From contig VSNY01000118.1 in the NCBI GenBank assembly GCA_009774535.1, forward strand, positions 1 through 12,240: a stretch of DNA of 12,240 nucleotides, in the 5' to 3' direction. The stretch is from Lachnospiraceae bacterium (GTDB lineage Bacteria; Bacillota; Clostridia; Lachnospirales; Lachnospiraceae). Every line of letters begins with the position of its first letter. Positions within the stretch are counted from its first letter, which is position 1. Under the pieces are notes generated by a model. It saw only the letters and a list, made by a program, of their open reading frames with translations, was not told the DNA's origin and did not search any database. The position numbers were made by a program, and so were the translations under genes. Of the stretch, positions 1-5,181 are shown piece by piece.

Positions 1-1
1 A

Positions 2-45
2 AAAATCGCTGTAAAGCCTTTAAAACTGGCATTCACAGCGATTTT
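2..45. terminator. Bidirectional hairpin terminator at left edge
   Basis: An 11-base arm at 2-12 (AAAATCGCTGT) is perfectly complementary to 35-45, and a small inner GCC/GGC pairing (16-18 with 28-30) tightens the loop. The arm gives a T-run on either strand (TTTT on +, five T on -), so it can terminate transcription from both sides. It most likely ends a gene lying left of the window. No gene inside the window clearly uses it. Confidence 0.65.
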
Positions 46-435
46 CTATTCCATAAACTGTCAAAGACGGGATTATACTTCATCTTTATTCTCTTTGCAA
101 TCATCTTCTCTAAATTTTTCCTGCTAACTAAATTATGCTTTTCCCCCAATCACCCTTAATCTTATTCTTTATTATTAAAGGTACTAACCCGGCAAATAAA
201 GCAGTGTCCCATTCCACACCCCAAAACAAAAATTCCTCCAAACTAAAACCTATAAAACCATTCCATAAATATCTGCTTCTACATTTTTAAAACAAACCTT
301 TAATACTATCCAGAAAAAACACATCTGACACATGTATGTCCTAATTAGTTATCCTTTATGTTCATTCGTCATACAAGCTTATTATAATGATCATTTACGT
401 TTTTTGAGATTCCATATGAAATAAAAAATAAGGGG
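46..435. other. A+T-rich intergenic stretch, no gene seen
   Basis: About 390 bases with no supported coding region on either strand. The sequence is strongly A+T-rich, unlike the operons further right. A TATAAT hexamer lies at 383-388 inside a palindromic neighbourhood (AATGATCATT follows), but no good -35 hexamer sits 16-18 bases upstream. If it is active, its transcript would run rightward into the hairpins at 436-546. Otherwise nothing recognisable is present. Short reading frames here lack ribosome binding sites and family resemblance. Confidence 0.5.
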
Positions 436-546
436 AAGCCGGTGTTAGGGGACACCGGCTTTATATGAAAAAGAAAATAAGTAGTTGGCTTTGGGAGGAA
501 CCCTGCCACTCCTGGCAGGGTAACGCGGCTGCTTTTATGCAGGCCA
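436..546 (+). ncRNA. Candidate structured RNA (four nested/serial hairpins)
   Basis: The sequence shows a 10-bp perfect stem at 436-445/452-461 with a 6-base loop. About 25 bases later comes a branched arrangement: outer pairing TGGC 486-489 with GCCA 543-546, a 9-bp perfect stem 500-508/513-521 with a CTCC loop, and a 4-bp stem 529-532/539-542 with a 6-base loop. These G+C-rich stems stand out from A+T-rich surroundings. No T-run follows any stem, so they do not look like intrinsic terminators. I do not recognise a known riboswitch or RNA family. A TATAAT at 383-388 could serve as a -10 element for transcription across the region. A 29-codon frame (465-554) overlaps but has no well-placed ribosome binding site. 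The strand is a guess; the stems are symmetrical. Confidence 0.3.
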
Positions 547-743
547 GCGTTTAAAATATGAAAATGATTATTAATTAGTAATTGATGTTTGTATCAACTG
601 TAATGATCATAAAGGAAATTTATGAAATCCGTATGTGAAAGAAATGAGGATATTGTAAATAAAATATGAACTTTTTTGCGGCGGGCTGCGCATGGACAAT
701 CATACAAAAACAGATTATTTGTTTATCATCTTAATTTTATCAA
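547..743. other. A+T-rich gap before the promoter of the small gene
   Basis: No gene is supported. A 5-bp hairpin (TTGAT 582-586 with ATCAA 593-597) and a 15-codon frame at 622-669 preceded by AAAGGAAA are present; the frame is too short to call. A short G+C-rich patch near 678-692 (GCGGCGGGCTGCGC) interrupts the otherwise A+T-rich sequence without forming an obvious stem. Confidence 0.4.
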
Positions 744-772
744 TTTACAGAACCGCGCGTATCTGTTAAAAT
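744..772 (+). promoter_or_regulatory. Sigma-A-type promoter of the 128-residue gene
   Basis: A TTTACA -35 hexamer (744-749) and a TAAAAT -10 hexamer (767-772) are separated by exactly 17 bases. A TG at 764-765, one base before the -10 hexamer, makes it an extended -10 promoter. Transcription would start near 779, giving a leader of roughly 115 bases before the ATG at 893. Confidence 0.65.
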
Positions 773-827
773 AGAACTGTATAAAAAAACGCATAAATAA
801 AAACATTCATAACCGACAAAAATATCT

Positions 828-865
828 TTAACCGCATAGATGCAAAATTACACATCTATGGTTAA
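828..865 (+). promoter_or_regulatory. Leader hairpin upstream of the 128-residue gene
   Basis: An 8-bp stem (CATAGATG 835-842 with CATCTATG 853-860) is extended by TTAAC 828-832 with GTTAA 861-865 across a two-base bulge (833-834), giving 13 pairs in total and a 10-base loop. It ends 8 bases before the AAAGGAGG ribosome binding site (874-881). There is no T-run, so it is not a terminator. It could stabilise the transcript, control access to the ribosome binding site, or be a protein-binding inverted repeat in DNA. Confidence 0.4.
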
Positions 866-892
866 TGATCCATAAAGGAGGATTTGTAAATA

Positions 893-1279
893 ATGAATCA
901 TTTTGACGAACTATTAGATTGTATTTTTTATTTTGGACAAATGATAAATGAAAGAGGGCCATCCTCTGTTACTATCGAAGACATTAAGCTTCAAAAAGAG
1001 TATGCATGTTTAGTGAAAAGCGGATTTTCTCATTTATTAAACGGCACTCAGATCAAAAACATATTTTGGAGCAGTGAAATTATATATTACATTTTAAATC
1101 ACCCCCATATAACCCAACAAGAAATACAGGAAATATTATTAATGGAAGAAATAATAATGTTATTTCAAAATGGCCCTGTGGAACAATTATCAGAAATTCT
1201 TCATCGTTATGGTTCTTATGACTTAATAATGAAATATAGCGAATGGCTGGAACATTTTATTCAGTCAAAAAATATTTAA
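893..1279 (+). CDS. Small unknown protein, N-terminal half MotA-cytoplasmic-like
   Basis: This is a 128-residue protein of unknown function. The start is supported by AAAGGAGG at 874-881, 11 bases upstream. It has no signal peptide and no convincing membrane segment, so it is probably a soluble, mostly helical cytoplasmic protein. Residues about 6-58 follow the pattern of the cytoplasmic segment of MotA-type motor proteins: a helix ending in ..GQ..., then R-x-G (RGP at 21-23), an E-rich stretch, L-V-K-S-G (40-44), and L-L-N-G-T (48-52) followed by a hydrophobic helix, which parallels the MotA pattern R-x-G-LLALE ... L-x-x-G-L-x-L-V-V-D-G-T. The second half (about 72-128) is helical and unassigned. 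The resemblance is by eye and the transmembrane helices of true MotA are missing. The gene is much more A+T-rich than its neighbours, stands alone behind its own promoter, and has no flagellar genes nearby. This suggests accessory origin. Confidence 0.8.
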   Translation: MNHFDELLDCIFYFGQMINERGPSSVTIEDIKLQKEYACLVKSGFSHLLNGTQIKNIFWSSEIIYYILNHPHITQQEIQEILLMEEIIMLFQNGPVEQLSEILHRYGSYDLIMKYSEWLEHFIQSKNI

Positions 1280-1332
1280 GATTCAGGTCTTATCCAAACT
1301 ATATCCGGCCGAAATCCAGATCTTAGAATAAA

Positions 1333-1365
1333 CGCCTGATCTTGTAAATCCCTGCGCCTGATCTT
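1333..1365 (+). repeat. 11-base direct repeat, 22 bases apart
   Basis: CGCCTGATCTT occurs at 1333-1343 and again at 1355-1365, start to start 22 bases (about two helical turns). A partial relative (CCAGATCTTAG) lies just upstream near 1316. It lies between the small gene and glf, upstream of the glf -10 element. It could be a regulator-binding pair or a chance duplication. Confidence 0.4.
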
Positions 1366-1411
1366 TTTATAACACTTCCTGAAAAAGACTGGAATTTTAC
1401 AAAAAATTGTG

Positions 1412-1417
1412 TATAAT
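1412..1417 (+). promoter_or_regulatory. Probable -10 element of the glf operon
   Basis: A perfect TATAAT at 1412-1417 sits 79 bases before the glf start. The -35 region (about 1389-1394, CTGGAA-like) is poor, so the promoter may be activator-dependent or use a different -35. It is the best promoter candidate upstream of glf. Confidence 0.45.
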
Positions 1418-1449
1418 CATCTTTGAACGGTAAAATAAAAAAAGAAAAC

Positions 1450-1476
1450 GTAACAGCTGCCTACCCGGACTGTTAC
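1450..1476 (+). promoter_or_regulatory. Inverted repeat in the glf leader
   Basis: GTAACAG (1450-1456) and CTGTTAC (1470-1476) form a perfect 7-base inverted repeat with a 13-base spacer. It lies between the -10 element and the GGGAGG ribosome binding site (1486-1491). It could be an operator or a weak leader hairpin. Confidence 0.35.
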
Positions 1477-1496
1477 AAAAATACTGGGAGGAATCT

Positions 1497-2651
1497 ATGT
1501 ACGATAGTATTGTAATCGGCGCTGGCATAGCAGGAAGCGTGACAGCCCGACAGCTTGCGGAAAAAGGAAACCAGAAAGTGCTGGTAGTGGAAAAAAGAGA
1601 CCATATCGGCGGCAACTGTTATGACAGGCCGGATGACTACGGGATTCTGGTGCATGAATATGGCCCTCATATTTTTCATACAAATATGGAAGATGTATTT
1701 GCGTTCCTGTCAAGATTTACAGAATGGAACCTGTACGAAAACGGGCATCAGGTCGTTGCAAACGTCGACGGAAGGCTGATTCCGGTTCCGTTTAATCTGA
1801 ATACGCTGCATATGGTATATGAAAAAGACCTTGCGGATACGCTGGAGAAAAAACTGATTGACGCATACGGAGAAGGCAGCAGAGTACCGATTATGAAGCT
1901 GCGGGAAAATCCGGACCCTCAGATTCAGGCAATTGCGCAATACGTTTATGAAAATGTCTTTTTAAAATACACCATGAAGCAGTGGGGACAAACGCCGGAT
2001 GAAATCAGCCCGGAAGTAACTGGCAGAGTGCCGGTACTGATTTCCTATGACAACCGTTATTTTCAGGATCAGTATCAGGGCGTACCAGCAGATAGTTTTA
2101 CAGAAATGTTTGCGCGCATGCTGGATCATGAAAATATTACGGTCAGAACTGGTACGGATGCAAAAGAAATTTTGGAATTCGGCGAGGAAACGATCCGTCT
2201 GGAAGGGCAGGAATTTAAAGGCCATGTAATTTTTACCGGAGCGCTGGATGAACTGTACGACTGCAGATACGGCAGACTGCCATACCGTTCGCTGCGTTTT
2301 GCCTTTGAACATCTTGCACAGGATGATTTTCAGGATGGACACAGCGTGGTAAACTATACGGTCAGCGAAGATTTTACCCGTATTACAGAGTTCAAATATC
2401 TGACCAGACAAAAAGACACCGACGGCACGACGATTATTCGGGAGTATCCGTTTGCTTATACCGGAGCGCCAGGAGAGATTCCTTATTATGCAATTATGAA
2501 TCCTGACAATCAGGCGCTGTATCAGAAATATAAAGCGCTGTCGGACCGGCTTACGAACATGCATCTGCTTGGAAGGCTGGCAGAGTATCAATATTATAAT
2601 ATCGATGTTATGACCAAAAAAGCATTGGAGCTGGCAGACAAGCTTATTTAA
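1497..2651 (+). CDS. glf: UDP-galactopyranose mutase
   Basis: This flavoenzyme interconverts UDP-galactopyranose and UDP-galactofuranose in the cytoplasm, supplying galactofuranose for surface polysaccharides. At 384 residues it is normal for bacterial Glf. Visible features are an N-terminal FAD-binding GxGxxG (residues 8-13, GAGIAG), an acidic strand end at VVEKRDHIGGN (30-40), the family signature HEYGPHIFHT (53-62), KYTMKQWG (157-164), a likely substrate-phosphate-binding arginine in TGRVP (R177), and the C-terminal FAD signature GRLAEYQYYNID (359-370). All expected landmarks are present, so it should be active. The start is set by GGGAGG at 1486-1491. It is the first gene of a three-gene rightward operon with a glycosyltransferase, which fits glycan synthesis. 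Confidence 0.96.
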   Translation: MYDSIVIGAGIAGSVTARQLAEKGNQKVLVVEKRDHIGGNCYDRPDDYGILVHEYGPHIFHTNMEDVFAFLSRFTEWNLYENGHQVVANVDGRLIPVPFNLNTLHMVYEKDLADTLEKKLIDAYGEGSRVPIMKLRENPDPQIQAIAQYVYENVFLKYTMKQWGQTPDEISPEVTGRVPVLISYDNRYFQDQYQGVPADSFTEMFARMLDHENITVRTGTDAKEILEFGEETIRLEGQEFKGHVIFTGALDELYDCRYGRLPYRSLRFAFEHLAQDDFQDGHSVVNYTVSEDFTRITEFKYLTRQKDTDGTTIIREYPFAYTGAPGEIPYYAIMNPDNQALYQKYKALSDRLTNMHLLGRLAEYQYYNIDVMTKKALELADKLI

Positions 2652-2698
2652 GACTGGCTGCGGACAGGACGCTGCGGCTTGAAGGAGAGTAAGGTTCA

Positions 2699-3715
2699 AT
2701 GAAATTATTATCGATTGCAATACCATGTTATAATTCCCAGGACTATATGGAGCGCTGTATTCAGTCACTGCTGCCTGGCGGGGAGGATGTGGAGATACTG
2801 GTGGTGGACGACGGATCACAGGATATGACGCCGGAAATCGCGGACGCATATGCCAAACGATATCCGCACATTGTAAAAGCGATCCACCAGGAAAACGGCG
2901 GACACGGCGAAGCGGTAAACGCAGGAATTGCACATGCAAGCGGTCTGTTTTTCAAAGTTGTAGACAGCGACGACTGGGTGGATGCCGATGCGTACGAAAA
3001 GATTCTTAATACCCTGCGGGAAATTGCCGGGTCCGACCAGACGCTGGATCTGCTGATCTCAAATTTTGTCTATGAAAAACAGGGCGCGAAGCATAAAAAA
3101 GTGATGAAATATACTTCCGCGCTTGTGACAGACCAGATCTTTACATGGACCGACGTGCGCCGGATGCGCAAAGGGCAGTATCTGCTGATGCATTCGGTCA
3201 TTTACCGGACCAAGCTGCTGCGCGACTGCGGGCTGCATCTGCCAGCGCATACGTTTTATGTAGATAACCTGTATGTCTACATTCCACTGCCGTATGTAAA
3301 GACGATGTATTATCTGGATGTAGATTTTTACCGTTATTATATCGGCCGCGAAGACCAGTCGGTAAATGAGGAAATTATGATCAGCCGCATTGACCAGCAG
3401 ATCAAAGTCAATAAAATGATGATCGATGCATATGACCTGTGGAAAATTCCAAATAAAAAACAGCGCAAATATATGTTTAACTATCTGGAGATTATCACGG
3501 TCATATCCACGGTGTTGTTAATCCGTTCCGGTACAAAAGAAAATCTGGAAAAAAAGAGGGAGTTGTGGCGTTATATCAAACAGGCGGATTTACGCCTGTT
3601 CCACCGCCTGCGCAACGGTATTATGGGTAATACCATGAACCTTCCGGGAAGGAGCGGAAGGAAGATTTCGGTTGCAGCCTATAAGATCGCGCAGAAAGTC
3701 GTAGGCTTTAATTAG
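2699..3715 (+). CDS. Family 2 (GT-A fold) glycosyltransferase
   Basis: This 338-residue inverting glycosyltransferase transfers a sugar from a nucleotide-sugar donor onto a growing glycan, probably at the inner membrane face. Residues 1-100 are a typical GT2 nucleotide-binding half: IAIPCYN (6-12), VVDDGS (35-40), NGGHGEAVNAG (66-76) and the metal-binding DxD-type VDSDDW (88-93). An acceptor-side DN (189-190) in a YVDNLYVYIPLPY stretch and YIGREDQSVN (214-223) are also visible. The C-terminal part is helical and basic, with one hydrophobic stretch (about 262-276) but no clear transmembrane anchor. The start is supported by AAGGAG at 2682-2687. It begins 47 bases after glf, so it is probably cotranscribed. 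A galactofuranosyltransferase role is plausible from the neighbour but the sequence alone does not show the donor. Confidence 0.92.
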   Translation: MKLLSIAIPCYNSQDYMERCIQSLLPGGEDVEILVVDDGSQDMTPEIADAYAKRYPHIVKAIHQENGGHGEAVNAGIAHASGLFFKVVDSDDWVDADAYEKILNTLREIAGSDQTLDLLISNFVYEKQGAKHKKVMKYTSALVTDQIFTWTDVRRMRKGQYLLMHSVIYRTKLLRDCGLHLPAHTFYVDNLYVYIPLPYVKTMYYLDVDFYRYYIGREDQSVNEEIMISRIDQQIKVNKMMIDAYDLWKIPNKKQRKYMFNYLEIITVISTVLLIRSGTKENLEKKRELWRYIKQADLRLFHRLRNGIMGNTMNLPGRSGRKISVAAYKIAQKVVGFN

Positions 3716-3730
3716 GGGGCATCTTTCAAT

Positions 3731-4009
3731 ATGAGAGCAGAACGTGATATTGCACTGTGCGCTGTCGCAGATGCAGGGATCAGATCAAAGGTAATGAATG
3801 CTATGATACAAAAGAGAATTCCGTATGCGGAAGAGTGGCATAAAGTACCGCTGCTGCGCAGGAGAAAGTACGAGGGGGCAAAGGAAGTGTGTATCATTGT
3901 TACGCACCATGACCAGGCGGATCAGGCAAAAGCACAGATCCAGGCAATGGAAGATGTGGTCAGCAGCCGGGTGTATTTTGATCTGAAAGGACTCACAAGG
4001 CTGTCATAA
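3731..4009 (+). CDS. Unknown 92-residue cytoplasmic protein in the glf operon
   Basis: I do not recognise this protein with certainty. It starts 15 bases after the glycosyltransferase, with AGGGGG at 3714-3719 as ribosome binding site, and is followed at once by the operon terminator. It has no signal peptide or membrane helix. The arrangement is a short strand (ALCAVAD, 8-14), a helix (17-28), RIPY (29-32), a basic loop (LLRRRKYEG, 41-49), a strong beta strand (VCIIVTHHD, 53-61), and a helix rich in A/Q (62-75). This strand-helix-strand-helix outline resembles small ferredoxin-like domains such as the DUF2007 group, in which a helix precedes GIP/RIPY and an aliphatic strand precedes an 'AxxxL' helix. 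That comparison is by eye only. Operon position suggests a link to glycan synthesis or its control. Confidence 0.75.
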   Translation: MRAERDIALCAVADAGIRSKVMNAMIQKRIPYAEEWHKVPLLRRRKYEGAKEVCIIVTHHDQADQAKAQIQAMEDVVSSRVYFDLKGLTRLS

Positions 4010-4012
4010 AAG

Positions 4013-4075
4013 AAAAGACAGGCGATACCCGCCTGCTGGAAAAAGATTTCCGAAGGCGGGTATCACCTGTCTTTT
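4013..4075. terminator. Bidirectional terminator shared by glf operon and mutY
   Basis: A 22-base arm (4013-4034, AAAAGACAGG...CCCGCCT) pairs with 4054-4075 with a single C/A mismatch (4023/4065) and a 19-base loop. It ends in TTTTT on the + strand and TTTT on the - strand. It starts three bases after the stop codon of the 92-residue gene. On the - strand the mutY stop codon (4065-4063) and the last four codons of mutY lie inside one arm, so the hairpin is partly coding. Confidence 0.92.
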
Positions 4076-5154
4076 TGTATCCCCAAATGAATATTCATAT
4101 ATTTTGTATACCTCGCAAATGCAGAAGGAATCGCATATTTTTGTTCCGACACCTCCGCCTCCGCAAACACATACCCAGCTTCCGGCCCGGACAAATCATC
4201 CAGCTGCGCCACCCGGATCATATACCCGGTCATCTGCCATTCAATATGGGAAAAGATATGTTTCGCTTCTTCCAATGGTTCGATTTTTAATGGCGCCAAC
4301 TCCATCTGCTCCACATAATGTGTCACCTCTTCCCGCGACAAATGCCCTTCCAGATTTGGAAATTCATACATCCCTGCCAAAAGGCCGCGCTTCGGACGGC
4401 GGTGCAGCAGCACTTTTTCCCCGTCGCGAATGACGAGGACTGTCTTTTGTTCGATTTTTCTTGGCTTTGGTTTTCCTTTACGCGGAAGGCCGGCATATGT
4501 CTGATGACGGCATGCCAGACAATAAGGCTGCCACGGGCATTCCGTACATTTTGGTTCTCCGTTCGGCACGCAAATGGTCGCGCCCAGTTCCATCATCGCC
4601 TGTGTAAACATGCCTGCCTGCTCTTTGGGAATCACCGGCAGCAGCAGCTGTTCGGTCTCTGTTTTTACGGACTGTTTCATAATATCCGAAGCGTCCTCGG
4701 ATACGCGCATTAAAATCCGCAGAACATTCCCGTCCACAGCCGGGGCCGGAATCCCATAAGCGATAGAGGCGATGGCGCCCGCGGTGTAATGCCCGATTCC
4801 TTTGAGCTTTAGCAAGGCGTTATAATCCGGCGGAAGCTTTCCGTCATGTTCTTTCATCATTGTTACTGCCGCAGCCTGCATATTCCGCACACGGTTATAA
4901 TATCCAAGCCCTTCCCATAATTTCAGCAGACGGTCTTCGGGGCATTCCGCCAGGGAAGGGATATTCGGAAGCGCTTCCATAAATCGTTCAAAATATGGCT
5001 TGACCGCCTCTACGCGTGTCTGCTGAAGCATAATCTCAGATACCCATACGCGGTAAGGAGACGCATCTTCCCTCCACGGCAGCACCCTGGCATGGCTGGG
5101 ATACCAGTCCAGAAGGGGCTGCACTAATTGTTTGATCGGATAGTCTTTTAACAT
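4063..5154 (-). CDS. mutY: A/G-specific adenine DNA glycosylase MutY
   Basis: MutY removes adenine mispaired with 8-oxoguanine in base-excision repair. The 363-residue length is normal. Visible features in order: LPWRED (25-30), the catalytic-helix motif VSEIMLQQT (38-46) with E40, LWEGLGYYNR (79-88), the helix-hairpin-helix LKGIGHYTAGAIAS (117-130), catalytic Asp D141 in AVDGN, and an iron-sulphur loop with cysteines 195, 203, 206 and 212. The cysteine spacing is C-x7-C-x2-C-x5-C, one residue longer in the first gap than in the E. coli enzyme. A C-terminal MutT-like domain (about 238-360) contains LLAGMYEFPN (258-267) and the FSH 8-oxoguanine-reading loop (301-303). The GAAGGAG ribosome binding site is at 5168-5162, 7 bases before ATG. 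It starts 27 bases after the wall-protein gene with no terminator between, so it is probably the second gene of that transcript. Confidence 0.97.
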   Translation of the reverse strand: MLKDYPIKQLVQPLLDWYPSHARVLPWREDASPYRVWVSEIMLQQTRVEAVKPYFERFMEALPNIPSLAECPEDRLLKLWEGLGYYNRVRNMQAAAVTMMKEHDGKLPPDYNALLKLKGIGHYTAGAIASIAYGIPAPAVDGNVLRILMRVSEDASDIMKQSVKTETEQLLLPVIPKEQAGMFTQAMMELGATICVPNGEPKCTECPWQPYCLACRHQTYAGLPRKGKPKPRKIEQKTVLVIRDGEKVLLHRRPKRGLLAGMYEFPNLEGHLSREEVTHYVEQMELAPLKIEPLEEAKHIFSHIEWQMTGYMIRVAQLDDLSGPEAGYVFAEAEVSEQKYAIPSAFARYTKYMNIHLGIQKDR

Positions 5155-5181
5155 GTATCGTCTCCTTCATTCTAATACCTT

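Noticed and set aside
33..104. Minus-strand 23-codon frame (MIAKRIKMKYN...) ending inside the left terminator
   Set aside because: Too short, no clear ribosome binding site; it could be a relic of a gene end but nothing identifies it.
513..545. Resemblance of CAGGGTAACGCGG to a T-box antiterminator motif
   Set aside because: The match is partial, no Stem I or terminator alternative is visible, and no aminoacyl-tRNA synthetase or amino-acid gene follows.
465..554. 29-codon frame beginning MKKKISSWLWEEP across the hairpins
   Set aside because: No properly spaced ribosome binding site, no family resemblance, and the DNA is better explained by the strong stems it contains.
622..669. 15-codon frame preceded by AAAGGAAA
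   Set aside because: Very short and without any supporting feature; a leader peptide role is not supported by a nearby downstream gene.
1962..2939. 325-codon open frame on the minus strand
   Set aside because: It lies antisense to glf and the glycosyltransferase, both of which have clear family motifs; its translation is Arg/Pro/Cys-rich with no recognisable domain.
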